33,293 bases of DNA. Origin: Penium margaritaceum. Its lineage: Eukaryota > Streptophyta > Zygnematophyceae > Desmidiales > Peniaceae. Positions 11,450-22,376 of this stretch are shown in pieces. The stretch lies in the NCBI GenBank assembly GCA_023375785.1, contig SZWC01000583.1, positions 241,673 to 274,965 on the forward strand, written 5' to 3'. The first letter of the stretch is position 1; the number at the start of each line of letters is the position of its first letter. The notes below the pieces were generated by a model, which saw only the letters and a list, made by a program, of their open reading frames with translations, was not told where the DNA came from and did not search any database. A program made the position numbers and the translations under genes.

Positions 11450-12110
11450 TAACCTCAGCGTGACCGGGCCTCTCATGTATCTTGATACCACCACACGAGC
11501 GGATGAGGCCTCCTCTGTCAACTTCCTAGCTCAGTCATCCTAGTAGCCTCGCCAAAGGCATCTCAAGGCTGCATTGTGTGCTGTCCGTTGCATGCTATCC
11601 ACTACACGTGTAGGTCTCTGCTGTATAGTACAACCCTCTGTTCTTGTCGACGAGTAATAATCAGTTTTTGGACACATGACACTGATGCTAGCAGCCACAC
11701 TGGCTACATCTTTCTTGCTGGTGGGAGTGTTGTCTCTTGGAAGAGTAGAAAACAAGGATTTGTTGCCCGCAGCTCCAGTGAGGCAGAGTACGTGGCGCTT
11801 GGTGCAGGTACGTGTGAGAGTGTATGGCTGTCCCGCCTGCTGCAACAACTTTTTGTGTCCATCCACTACATAACGCAATGCTGCGACAAGCACAGCACCA
11901 AGGCGATCACGGAGCGAGATTGCATGCATCACTCTCGCACTAAGCACATCAACATGGAGCAATCACTTTGTAGTGAGCATATTGCTCCTGGAGAAGTTCA
12001 CGTTGTCTGGGTCGGCACTTGTTAGCAGCGTGCAGACGTTTTTACCAAAGCTCTCAGCAGTGGCATATTGAAAGCAGTTCTGCATGGTGTTGGTCTGCTA
12101 TATGTTTGTG
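11450..12110 (+). pseudogene. Ty1/copia connection and RNase H remnant
   Basis: After the RT frame breaks, matching text resumes: GPLMYLDTTTRADEASSVNF, two adjacent stops near 11540, then PRQRHLKAA. From about 11665 the RNase H region is clear: TGYIFLAGGSVVSWKSRKQG, SSSEAEYVALGAGTCESVWL, HSRTKHINMEQ and, past a TAG at about 12023-12025, QRADVFTKAL. RNase H would remove the RNA template during cDNA synthesis. At least one frameshift and three stops are visible. About 95 bp of non-coding sequence then leads to the polypurine tract and 3' LTR. Confidence 0.87.
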
Positions 12111-12203
12111 ATGCCCCAGGTTGATGTGCATGTACCTCGTGAGTCATTGATTCGCTGATGTCGTTGTCTCTCTCATGCGCGTGTGGGGTGCCCGTCTACG
12201 GCT

Positions 12204-12213
12204 CATGGGGGAC
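12204..12213 (+). other. Polypurine tract of the copia element
   Basis: A short G-rich tract, CATGGGGGAC, immediately precedes the TGTTGG start of the 3' LTR, the position where plus-strand DNA synthesis is primed. It is brief and imperfect, but its place and the LTR start fit. Confidence 0.6.
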
Positions 12214-12859
12214 TGTTGGTTATGGCTGTAACACATGCAAGTGACCTCTTGACCGTTCCCACACACATAAAGTCACTGCAAGTGACTAAACTGAAGTGAA
12301 GCTCAAGGCGCACACATGATAAACCATGCACCACTAGCATCTCTGAAGAGTGTAGGATTGACACCTACAACATCATGATCGGTTTGCTTGAAAGCAAGAT
12401 TGCTGGTTTGAGCATAATGTGCTTAGCTACTACCTAACAAACATTGGAGCACAGTATATAGGGAGACATGCATCCACATATGCTAGTGGTCGATGTGGCT
12501 ACTTGTATTTCTGTTATGCATTCTTAGGTCTAATTTTTTAGGTGCTGCATTGGGTTGCTGATCCCACGGGAGCACACTATTGGTTATTCCGAAGTGTGAG
12601 AAACCACCGGCATTACGCTGCAGACCGACCTTGTTCGATCCCGGGGTGGCATCCGGGCCCCATGTTGAACGTTTTGTGTGGGTGGCCCAGTCGACCGGTT
12701 GCTAACACCTCGCGCTCTATTTTCTCCTACTTGTAACTCTTTTGCTCAAGCTCTCGAGCTTCTAAGGATTGCTCCCCGCCTCATCCATGGCGTCGTGTGT
12801 GCACCTCCTATCTGTTAGCTTGCTTCGTGCTCTATGATAGCAAGCCTCCGTTACCTACA
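12214..12859 (+). repeat. 3' LTR of the copia element
   Basis: The LTR starts TGTTGGTTATGG after the polypurine tract and ends CCTACA at 12859, about 646 bp, with TG...CA termini. From 12437 onward it aligns with 2690-3107, the LTR ahead of the tRNA-Met primer site. The first 223 bp have no clear match there. Divergence is substantial throughout. A C-run of 12 follows at 12882-12893. Confidence 0.88.
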
Positions 12860-13846
12860 CCCCCTTCCTTTCCTTTTGCAGCCCCCCCCCCCCTGGACCA
12901 AGTTTGACCTGATCGAGGTCCTCCTGATTGAGGATAGCGATGGATCGTTTGGTCGTTGGGCTGCCAGCTAGGGGGGGGACTTCGTCGGCGATAGAGGACG
13001 GGATTCCGGCCATCGGGCGTCGGTCGGAATCCCTGTTCTAACAATGGGGATTCAAAAAATCCCCATTTGTACTATTTTCTGGTTTTCTCAACTTTATGCC
13101 CTCGTTTAAAATACAAATTGTAAAAATCCCCCCTCCTTGTTTCACCTGGGTTTTTGGATTTTACTTTTGCATGGACACCTGCTGGGCCCCGCGGTAGCGG
13201 GGCCGAACAGGTTCTCTTTCAACGCATGGAGAGTCTCAGACCCTCCATGTAAAATTCCCACAAATCACCCTCCAAATAATCACAAACCCCTCTACAAAGG
13301 GGTTTGTGGTTACTAGGCCAAGGAAAACTGACACCAACATGTTGACGCCGCATGCCATGCGTCGTCGACATTTTGTGTTTTGAGAGATGAGAGAGGTAAT
13401 TGTTCTTTTTGTAGACCTTAACCCCCATTGGTGTAGAGGGGGTGAATGCGACTTATTCTTCCGAGATAGGAGCAAATGTTGCTTATTGTTCCACGGTAGG
13501 GATGAATGTGGTTTATTGCTCTAACAAGGATTGGAACCAGTCTTCTTCTTGAGAAGTAAGGGTACATGGTGTTTTTGTCCTAGTTTCAAAGGCATGCTAC
13601 TCTACTCCCACATAAATTCACATGGGTATTTGCGAAGGATTTTTTTACTTCTATTTGGAACAACCTTCGCCGAATGTTGGAACACTTGCGATATGCGGTA
13701 CTCGAGTATATGGGCTAGAAATTGTCAAAATTGTTGGTGTTCAATCCTTTTCAAAGCAGCAGGCTGTAGATTCGAGTGCTAAATTTCAAATGCTTTACTT
13801 GGAGCGACTGAAGCCCGTCATTGCATCCCACCCACCTCCTCCTAAC
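12860..13846. other. Non-coding block with a hairpin cluster and 30-bp repeat
   Basis: No gene is recognised. Between 13043 and 13349 five short inverted repeats follow one another: 13043-13067, 13185-13204, 13225-13249, 13281-13308 and a weaker one near 13349 (CGCATG/CATGCG). At 13439-13528 a 30-bp unit of the form GGATGAATGTGGTTTATTG is repeated three times with about 70% similarity. 13530-13846 shows nothing familiar; a 95-codon frame at 13622-13909 runs into the neighbouring LTR and is not called a gene. Confidence 0.55.
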
Positions 13847-14383
13847 TCTTATGCCGGACGGAGCGTAGATGGTGAACAGGTAGAAGTTTCAAGGCAGAAC
13901 ACGGATTAGAATTTGGGACACTTGAGCAATTTATGATTAGCAGCAAGTGTGCTTCAACAACAAGTGTCGGAATGATTGAAAATATGTATATATATACAAG
14001 TGTCGAGTTACGAATGAGGTATACTCGAGTGACCCGCATGGGATTGCGTCGTGAGTAGTCGGATTCGAGAAGTTCAGTCGAGAAATCGGGGGGCTTCGAG
14101 AATCCACGGCAGAGATGCCAGATGCATTTTTATGAATCTAGATATTTCTCTATGTGTTGAGAAGTCGACCAAGAGGTTGTGTTACTTCTGTTGTCGAATC
14201 TTGAAACTGGTGGAAGTTATCACAAGATGCGAGAAGGTTCATCCGAGGGCGCGGGTAGTTGGCCAAATTGCCCTCGTCCGTTGGAGTTGAAAGCGGGGTA
14301 TCGCCGCTCGCTGGGCAATTTCTATAATGATAGAAATGGCCATGCAGACAGATTAGGGACTTGTATAAAGTTGGTACATACCA
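13847..14383 (-). repeat. 3' LTR of minus-strand gypsy element G2
   Basis: Read on the minus strand, the LTR begins TGGTATGTACC at 14383 just after a purine tract and ends near 13847. It aligns with the plus-strand LTR at 24235-24783: both contain the ACTTGTATATATAT run, TCGACACTTGT, CACCATCTACGCT and CCGGCATAA or CGGCGTAA close to the end. The two LTRs have similar length (537 and 549 bp), so the two gypsy elements belong to one family. The outer ends are set by this comparison and could be off by a few bases. Confidence 0.85.
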
Positions 14384-14397
14384 CTTTTCACCCTTTT
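14384..14397 (-). other. Polypurine tract of G2
   Basis: On the minus strand AAAAGGGTGAAAAG directly precedes the LTR start, as required for plus-strand priming. It corresponds to AAAAGAGAGGGAAG ahead of the other gypsy LTR at 24235. Confidence 0.75.
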
Positions 14398-14439
14398 AGC
14401 CGCGATGTCCCAGCACGCATGTACATGTGGACCGGTGAC

Positions 14440-15640
14440 GGCCATAATAGCCATATATTAGGTGATCGACGTCTTGGAGGTTGTTGTAGGGTTCCCAACT
14501 GTTATTCGTGTCGTAGCCGTGCCACTTGACAAGATATTATGTTGTTTTTTCAGGTCGGCAATGGCCAAGGATGTCCTTGATGACGTACTCTGTGTCTTCG
14601 TCCTCGTGCACAAGGGGGGGGGAGGGACATCTCTGCTTGGGAAGTTCTCTCCGAGGTCTTAGTAGTGCTTGAGTCTGCTGACATGGAAGACTGGTTGAAC
14701 TTGAAAAGTGTCAGGGATTTTGAGTCGTGCATCCACGGGGATTTGTATGTGCTCGATCTCAAATGGTCCCAACCATCGGGGTTTGAGCTTTGAACAATCG
14801 ACTCCACGGAGTTTGATGTTGGCCGAACTGAGAAGGACTTTGTCGCCAGCAACAAAAATGTCGTCGTTGCGATGTCGATCAGCTGCTTATGTCATCGTCG
14901 TTTTTGTCTTTGTGAGTGTCTCCCATGTTTCATCCCAGATGGTGGAGAATTCGCGGCGTTGGATGTCAACGATGGAAATGTTGCTCGGACTGTGTATTCC
15001 TGCTGGTGTGGCCGGAAGTTTACCGTACACCACTTCAAATGGAGTTATACCCGCAGCGGTGGAGATCGCCGAATTGTATGCGATTTCGGCGGTCTCAATT
15101 TTTGGTGCCCAATCCATCCCATGAGGTTTGGATAATATTGGGAGCAGTTGTTTGAGCGTCCGATTGGTCCACTAGGTTTGACCGCCGGTTTGAGGATGGA
15201 ACGCCGTTGAAAGCTGGATTTGACTGCCATAGCGAGTCATCAGTTCGCGCCAGAAACGTCTAACAAATCGACTGTCCCTGTCGCTAGTGATGGTTCTCGG
15301 CACACCGTGTAGCCCCACGACGATTTTAAAATAGATGTGCTCTCCCCTTGGCAGCGACGGTGGTTGTTGTCGGAATAAAGTGGGACACTTTGGAAAACCT
15401 GTTGACAACCATGACGATTACGTCATATCCCCCGGGTGTGACTGGTATTCCTGTGCCAAAGTCCATGGAGATGTCAGTCCATGGTTCCGTTGGAATGGGG
15501 AGCACCTGCAGCAGTCCGGGTGGCCACGTCCAATGGGATTTTTGTCACGGACACGTGTCGCAAGATTTGCAGAAGTAGGCCACGTCGGATTGCATCTTGT
15601 CCCACGAGTAGTGTTTTGCTAGCTTCTTCAGCGTCTTTTC
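14440..15640 (-). pseudogene. G2 integrase and chromodomain, catalytic Glu lost
   Basis: From 15540 downward on the minus strand: WTDISMDFGTG with the first catalytic Asp, RFSKVSHFIPTTTT, LHGVPRTITSDRDSRF with the second Asp, YGSQIQLSTAFHPQTGGQT. The next codon, where the D,D35E Glu belongs, is TAG (15172-15174). AYNSAISTAAGITPFEVVYG follows, then the C-terminal SSANIKLRGVDCSKLKPRWL, VFHVSRLKHY and, after a stop, a chromodomain: EDTEYVIKDILGH, YLVKWHGYDTNNSWEPYNNL (about 14480-14600). The chromodomain itself looks well preserved in residues but spans a frame change. It would target insertion to heterochromatin (chromovirus knowledge). Confidence 0.9.
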
Positions 15641-15817
15641 TTCTCTAGAATTTCCACATGGACCAATGTCATGGAATTCGTCGAGTAGCATGTGACAGAG
15701 ATCATCACTTGGGGGAACGACCACTTGGCGAGTGAATCATCAACACCAATAGGGTGCGTTGTACCAGAATTTTGCCTTGTCTTATCCGCCATGCTGGTCG
15801 TAGCCTCATGTGAACAA

Positions 15818-16480
15818 CTACTGGACATACGGATCTCGTTGTAGTTGTAGTGTTCCTGCCTCAGCAAATAGATCTAGTCGGCGACTGAGTGTGTCTGCTG
15901 GGTTGATTTTGCCTGTTTGGTACGCGATATCGTAGTTGAGCCCGGATTCAAGGAAATCCATCCATCGGTTTTGACGTTGGCTGAGGTTTGGTTGCGTCTT
16001 CAAATATTTCAACGCATGGTGATCGGTGCGTGTAATGCATCGGCGAAAGATAGCATCGACATGTTGTGAATGAATGTATGGCTGTCAACATCTCTTTCTC
16101 CTGTACGGCATAGTTGAGTCCTGGTCCATGCATTTTTGTGACATTTATGCGACTGGTTGCTCACCATTGCCATGATCTTGTAGGAGGACTGTGCCGATGG
16201 CTCGATCTGAGGCATCCGTAGCCATGAAGTAGTTGACCGTTGGATCGACTAATCGTAGGGCTGGAGTCGAGGTCAAAACATAGAGCAAAGTGGTGAACGC
16301 TTCTTGCTCATTTTCTCCCCACCGCCACTTGTTTTCTTTTTGAGTGAGATCGGAGAGAGGCGCTAACACTCGGACGTAATCATGTACGAAACGCTGGTAG
16401 TAATTACAAAAAGCAAGAAGAACTTGGACATCTTGGATGTTAGCCGGCATCGACCAAGTAGTTACTGCCACCACTTTTTT
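15818..16480 (-). pseudogene. G2 RNase H and RT thumb region
   Basis: Minus strand from 16480: LLAFCNYYQRFVHDYVRVLA, PLSDLTQKENKWRWGENEQE, ALRLVDPTVNYFMATDASDR, which are the RT end and the start of Ty3-type RNase H with its first Asp (ATDAS). A frameshift near 16140 is followed by [20 protein letters not shown], then [20 protein letters not shown] and [12 protein letters not shown]. All standard RNase H landmarks are therefore present but spread over at least two frames. The order matches the plus-strand copy at 18438-19103, which keeps one frame. Confidence 0.9.
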
Positions 16481-17260
16481 TTAATCCATGGTGATCTATC
16501 CGCCGTTGATGACGTGACCAAAAACTCAATCGAATGGTGACCAAAGTCGCACTTTGAGAGTTTTTCGAAAAAAAATCTCTCTTTGAAAAACTTTAAGAAC
16601 TTTTTTAAGATGGCCATTGTTCTCCTTCGCGGTGCGGCTGTACACCATGATGTCGTTGAGGTACACCATGACAAAATCATCAAGGTACGGGGTAAAAAAT
16701 ATTGTACATTACGGCCATGAACGTTGGCAGGACATTTGTAAGTCCAAACGACATTATCTTGAACTCGAAATGCACGCAGCGGGTTTGGAACACCGTCTTC
16801 TCGATGTTGGCGTCCGCCACTCGAATCAGTGATAATTATTGTGTAGGTCGATTTTGGTGAACATTCAAGCCCCGCGGAGTTGGTCAAAAAGCTTTTCCGC
16901 TCAGGGGAGGGGGAGGGGATACCATTCACCATGATAGCATTGTTCAATGTCCGGTAGTCCACGTACATCCACATTTCTCCAGTTTTCTTTTTCACGAACA
17001 GTATAGGTGCGGCATATGGTGACATGGAAGGGCGTATGAACCGCTGACCCAGCATCTCGATGAGTTGCTTTCTCAGCCCGGTAAGCTCATGATCACTCAT
17101 CCGATAGGTCCCTCAAAATCTGGGTCGGCTGTCTGGTTTCAGCTTGATGCGATGGTCAATGCCGTATTGAGGCGGTACGGTTTTTGGGAGTTTAATGGGG
17201 AATACATTCACAAACTCATGGATGAGTGGTGCAAACTCTTCGGGTACCATCACAAAATTT
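16462..17260 (-). pseudogene. G2 reverse transcriptase, YLDD mutated to YLND
   Basis: Minus strand from 17100: ELTGLRKQLIEMLGQRFIRP, SMSPYAAPILFVKKKTGEMW, VDYRTLNNA, the conserved start of a Ty3/gypsy RT. A frameshift follows; in the shifted frame the palm continues and the active site reads MVYLNDIMVYS (16663 down to 16652 for YLND), with Asn in place of the first Asp of the YxDD box. LSKCDFGHHSIEFLV closes the domain. The N-terminal approach to RT lies in 17100-17260 with further breaks. This RT should be inactive. Confidence 0.9.
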
Positions 17261-17589
17261 GTTGATGCCACTGAGGCCGATGAGGTTGATGAGGCTCATG
17301 AGTCTGCTTCTGCCACTTCTTCTTCCTCCATTGGCTCGAGATGTACGAGCCACGCACAAGTTCCTCGTCTTATGTAGAACTTAGCCACGTTGAGTAGTAT
17401 CAGCTACACAGGTTGTTATTTGGCTATCGTGACTTCCTCTGCTACTTCCACCACCGTTGCTTCTTGTTGCTGTCTTCTATCCCACGTGCGAAAGTTGTCG
17501 CTTGGCACCATCAACTTCCACATAGATGTCACCGTTGTTCCTTTCAACCTGCGAATTGTGTCTTTATTGAAAATCTCGTCCGATAATGA

Positions 17590-17850
17590 TTTTGTGGTTA
17601 TTAATTGGATAGGAACTTCAGACCGTTACATCCCATAGATCTCCCACTTGCAGTCGTAGTGGTTCTTGGAGTCTCCATATTTTCAATCTCCCGTCGATGG
17701 TTTTTCCTTTCTACACCCCTGCTTCTGTCTGCAAACCCAGCTTTTGAACCATGTGATTGCTCACAAAACTGTGAGAAGCTCCTCCATCCAATAGTGTTGG
17801 TACCGATCTGCGACTCTTGCATCCTCGAGGTTGCACCTTTTGAAGTATCG
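17590..17850 (-). pseudogene. G2 aspartic protease remnant
   Basis: On the minus strand from about 17818: VPTLLDGGASHSFVSNHMVQ then KLGLQTEA. This is the gypsy-type retropepsin start, normally LIDSGASHNFIS or similar; the catalytic Asp is kept and the Ser or Thr of D-S/T-G is Gly. Downstream text is broken by stops and frame changes but includes a WEIYGM-like segment near 17640. It sits between gag and RT as expected. Confidence 0.75.
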
Positions 17851-17976
17851 CCGGTGGTCGTCCTCGTATCCCTTGTCAACCTTTTTGATCTCCATAGCCC
17901 TCTGTGGCATCAAAAGGCCGTTCTGATGGGTGATCGTTCATTGTAGATCGATCCTCACAGACAAGAGTCACACCTT

Positions 17977-18280
17977 TCACTCTTGCCTTTTGCCGTTTCT
18001 TGACTCATTTTTTCGTGACTTCCTCTTTTTTTTCCCCTGCGGTCTGCTTCGACAGTTGTAAGTGATATGTCGGAATTTTCTAGAGCTGTAGCAGGTGCGC
18101 GTGTCTTTATTGTCGACAGCATCCACTTCAATTGTAGTTAGCACTGTCAATCCTTTCTGCACCTATGATCATCCGTGGTAAGTTGCTTTGGATGCCAAAA
18201 ATGGCAATTGCTTGTTGGATGTCTCCTTTGAGGCCGTGGTTGTAGTGAAGCAGATTTTGTGGGCGGCGATGTCTACACTA
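17977..18280 (-). pseudogene. G2 gag C-terminus with defective zinc knuckle
   Basis: Minus strand: LLHYNHGLKGDIQQAIAIFG then NLPRMIIGAERID resembles the end of a gypsy Gag, followed by RTCYSSRKFRHITYNC, a CCHC zinc knuckle whose second Cys is Ser and whose usual Gly is Arg. A basic Lys/Arg tail follows. Gag is cut off at the T-run near 18280, where the opposing element starts, so the N-terminal Gag, the primer-binding site and the 5' LTR are missing. Confidence 0.8.
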
Positions 18281-19103
18281 GTTTTTTTTTTTGGGAAAAC
18301 TTTCAAAATGTGACTTCAGTCATCGTTCGATCGAGTTTTTGGTTCACGTCATCAACGGCTAACGGATCACCATGGATCCGAAAAAAGTGGCAGCAGTCAC
18401 TCTTTGGCTGACGCCGACCAATGTTAAAAAAAGTTAAGTGTATCCCCGATTCTGCAATTACTACCGGCGATTCGTACAAGACTACGCCCGAGTGCCAACG
18501 CCTCTTTCCAAACTCAGTCAAAAAGGAAACGAGTGGCGTTGGGGATACAACAAACAAGAAGCAGTCACCGCTTTGCGGAACGCTCTCACCTCGGTGCCAG
18601 CCCTACGATTAGCGGATCAAACAGTCGACTACATCATGGCTACGGATGTATCAGACCAAGCCATTGGCACGATTCTTCTGCACGATCATGGCAACGGCAA
18701 ACAATCGGTCGCGTACATGTCTCAAAAATTGCGAGGACCGGAACTCAACTACGCGGTCCACGAAAATGAGATGTTGGCGGTCGTACATGCATTCAAGACG
18801 TGGTGGTGCTACCTGATGTGTCGCCGATGCATCGTGCACACCGACTACCACACGTTGAAATACTTGAAGATGCAGCCGAATCTCAGCCGACATCAAACCC
18901 GATGGATGGAGTTCCTTGAGTTAGGGTTCGACTATGAAATCGAGTACCGGCCAGGCAAAACGAATCCGGCGGACGCACTCAGCCACCGACCAGATTTAAT
19001 GGCCGACGTGGCAACCCTACAGCTACAGGGAGACCCGTACCTCGAGCGATTGTTCGCACGAGGCTACGACCAGCACGACAGATATGTTAAAACCAAATTC
19101 TGA
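18281..19103 (+). pseudogene. Gypsy G3: end of RT and RNase H
   Basis: The plus-strand element begins in mid-RT: CDFSHRSIEFLVHVIN in the first 60 bases, then ITMDPKKVAAVT. A frameshift occurs at the A-run near 18425. A long clean frame, 18438-19103, follows: NYYRRFVQDYARVPTPLSKL, ATDVSDQAIGTILL, MSQKLRGPELNYAVHENEML, HTDYHTLKYLKMQPNLSRHQ, GKTNPADALSHRPD. This is the RNase H with most active-site residues visible. RT fingers, palm and the YxDD box are absent because the element is truncated at the junction with G2. Confidence 0.92.
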
Positions 19104-20281
19104 TTTGATGCACCCTACTGGCGATGATGCTTCACTCGCCAAGTGGTCGTTCCCCCGAACGACGAACTTCGCCGTATACTACTCGAAGAGTGCCACGACA
19201 CCGGTCCAGGTGGACACCTCGGAGAGGACAAGGCACTAAAGAAGTTGGCAAAAAACTATTGGTGGAACAAGATGCAATCCTATGTGGCCAACTTCTGCAG
19301 AACCTGCGACACATGTTAGCGACAGAAATCTCGTTGCACGAGGCCACCCGGACTTCTACAGCCGCTTCCTGTTCTAACGGAACCATGGGTTCACATCTCC
19401 ATGGACGTCGTCACCGGATTTCCGGTCACATCCGAAGGATATGACACAATCCTCATGGTCGTCCATGGCTTTTCTAAAATGTCCCACTTCATCCCGACAA
19501 CGACCACCGTCACCGCCGAGGGAACAACACGGCTATTTCTAAACAACATCATACAGCTACACAACATACCGAGAACCATAACGAGCGACAAAGATGTTCA
19601 ATTTACCAGCCATTTTAGGCGCGAACTGGTGACTCGCTACGGCAGCAGGATTCAATTTTCAACGGTGCCTCTTCCTGAAACCGACGATCAAACCAAGCGG
19701 ACAAATCAGATGCTCAAACAACTACTCCAATCACTGTGCGATCCTCACGGGACGGAATCGGCACAAAAACTCCCAACCGCCAAAATCGCATATAATTCGG
19801 CAGTTTCCACAACGGGAAAAACTTGATTTGAAGTGGTGTATGGCAAAACTCCCGCCACACCAGCCAGACTACAAAGTCATAGCAACGTTCTAGTAGACGA
19901 CGTTCAATGTTGCGACTTCACCACCAACTGGGAGAAAACATGGCAGACTCTTATGAAGAATCAAGCAGCGGTGAATCCAGCAGCTGAACGACATTGTAGT
20001 GACGACATCTTCACCGCTGGCAAAAAAGACCTCCTTAGCTCGGTGAACATCAAGCTCCACGGATCTGACTGTTCAAAGCTCAAACCCCGATGGTTGGGAC
20101 CGTTGGAGATCGAGCGCATGCGAACCCCTGTGGTTGCATGACTCAAACTCCTCAACACTATGCAAGTTCATCCGATGTTCCATGTCAGCAGATTCGAGAC
20201 TACCGAGACCCCGGAGAGAGCTTCCTTGGTAGAGATGTCCCTCCTCCGTCTTCTGTTCAGGTAGACGAAGACACAGAGTAC
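19104..20281 (+). pseudogene. Gypsy G3: integrase, catalytic Glu to Lys
   Basis: Zinc-binding HHCC end: LLEECHDTGPGGHLGEDKAL, YWWNKMQSYVANFCRTCDTC, then TAG (19317-19319) where the family has Gln. The core continues HISMDVVTGFPVTSEGYDTI, FSKMSHFIPTTTTV, IPRTITSDKDVQF, YGSRIQFSTVPLPETDDQTK; the codon at 19695-19697 is Lys where D,D35E needs Glu. AYNSAVSTTGKT is followed by a stop, then VYGKTPATPARLQSH, INIKLHGSDCSKLKPRWLG-like text and, in another frame, VFHVSRF and GRDVPPP. The frame stops matching just after DTEY at 20281, in the chromodomain, where foreign sequence begins. Confidence 0.9.
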
Positions 20282-21430
20282 TATTGGTTTTTACGTATCT
20301 CTCTTTGTACTCTGTAGTGTCCTCTCGGCTTGTGTACATTGTCGTGCAGATGACTGACGCCAAGAAGCGACGCTGCTTAAGTGTCGTCTGGTGGAGCCGA
20401 CACACGCTGAGGCCTACACGCATTTTGCTAGAGCCTCCTCCCTCCAGCGTGCTCAGCTCCATCGGCAGACCTCCTCGACAGTCATGCCGTCGGCAGTCAC
20501 TATTGTTGCCTATGCTGTCTGCACGCGTCCAGTGCTGGATTTGATTGCGTTGTGCATACGTAGCGCCATGTTCTGCTTAGGGTCCAAGTTTCATGTTATT
20601 TGGACATCGGGGACTAGCATAGACCCCACCTGGATTTAGGCAGATAAAACTCATTGCTGTTTTTTTTCTAGGTGATTATGATTGCACAACTGCATTCCCA
20701 GCATGCATATTATGGTATGGTCCAGTTTTCAGGCAGAACGGACAATGCCTGAATTTAGGGCTGTCGGCTGTCTGGCAGGGCTCACCGAGAAAACCTTGTT
20801 TGCCAGAAAATAAGTCATTTTTCCTATTGGCTTAGAAACTGAGTAACAAGCTCTACGGAGCTGGGAGGGGGGGGGGGCTAGAACTTGGAAGGGTCTCCCA
20901 TTGTTACTCATTCTTACTTCCTAATGAATCATTTCTAGTTTTCTGCTGTTGTCTGGCGCTAATTCTGGCGCACGCATTTCTGAGAAACAACCAGAGCTCT
21001 CAGACTTAAGACTTTGGTGCAGCAGACCAAGGGGGCAGCTTAAGCAACGAGCATGGGTTCCCGCACGCTGCATCAACAACGCTACTGCCCCAACCTGCTA
21101 CGTTAGGTTTTCAAGCTTCGTATCAAAGCCAGAGCGTAGTAAAAGCAGTAGAACACCGGCGAATGGGTCCAATCAACGCCGACGGTCCCTAGAACATGCC
21201 CGTGAAAGGGAAATGCTGCCAGATTTTTTCAGGCAGCATTGACCCGCCGGGTGGCATCTTCAGAACTCTCCCGATGCGGGGGAAATTCTGCCAAAATTTT
21301 CTTCAACAACACTAACCTCACAGCGGTGGTAGCGATGGTGGACCGACGGCCAGTACGACCGAACGACGCTGGAGCGGCGCCGACGCACGTGGCGACAACA
21401 CTTCCAGGAAAGTGACTACGCATCTGTTGT
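20282..21430. other. Unassigned insert sequence
   Basis: This begins the block that interrupts G3. No protein family is recognised. A possible frame fragment at 20391-20530 (AEAYTHFARASSLQRAQLHR) has no known match to me. A perfect 8-bp hairpin lies at 21213-21220 with 21231-21238 (ATGCTGCC/GGCAGCAT) around a T-run. A G-run of 11-12 occurs near 20868. The sequence becomes CAG-rich from about 21430. Confidence 0.4.
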
Positions 21431-22376
21431 TGCCAGCGCGGCAGTAGCAACAGCAGCACGTAGAAAGCAGCACAAATCTAGCAAGTAGCAGTTGCTACAA
21501 CAAGCAGCAGCTGTTCGAGCAAGCAGTATCTGCTATAGCAAGCAGCAGCTGCTGTAGCGAGCAACAACAGAGACAACAGTAGGCAACACCTACAGCCCGC
21601 AGCAGTAGCGAGTAGCGATCAGCAAGCAATAGCAACAACAGCAAGCAGCAACAGCAACAGTAAGTAGCAAGTAGTAGCGAGCAGCGAGCAGCAAGTAGCA
21701 GCATTAGCAGCAGACAACAGTAGCAGTAGTAGCATCATTAGCAAGTAATAGCATCCAGCACCTTGCAACAGCAGCCAGTAGCGGGCAATAGCAGCAACAG
21801 CTACAGGTAGCAATAGTAGCAGCCAGCAGTAGTAGGAGCAACAGTAGCCGGCAGCAAAAGCAGCAGCATCGGCTAGGACAGTTGCATGGACTTGCAGGAG
21901 CATCGAGCAGTGACCACGAACATAAAAAAAAACAAAAGAAAAATCACAGAACCTTGCAGAGACCACAGCCGAGGACTAGGGGCATCACCCCCACCCTCAC
22001 TACTGCTGCCGCAACAGCAGCACCTGCCACAGCAACAACAGTGTGCAGCAGCACGGCTGTAGTAGTAGCAGCCATAGTAGTTGCTGCCACAGGCACAGCG
22101 GTTGTAACAGCACCAGCAGCGCACAACAGCGACAACAGCCGTAATAGCAACCGTTGCAGCAGCACCAGCAGTAACAGTAGCAACAGCCGTTACAGTAGCC
22201 ACTACAGCAATAGTAGCAACATCAGTTGCCGCAGCAGCTACAGAAGTTGGAGGAGCAGCCACTATAGAAGTAACCATAGCAACAATAGCAGCCATAACAA
22301 CAGTAGAAGCCGTAGCAACAGTAGCAACAGTAGCAACAGTAGTAGTGACGCCAACCGCAAGCACTAACACCACCAT

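Noticed and set aside
13622..13909. 95-codon frame with ordinary composition
   Set aside because: It runs across the boundary into the gypsy LTR and has no recognised domain or splice context.
21120..21136. TATCAAAGCCAGAGC resembling a tRNA-Met primer-binding site
   Set aside because: Imperfect, and the sequence before it shows no similarity to either LTR family in the window.
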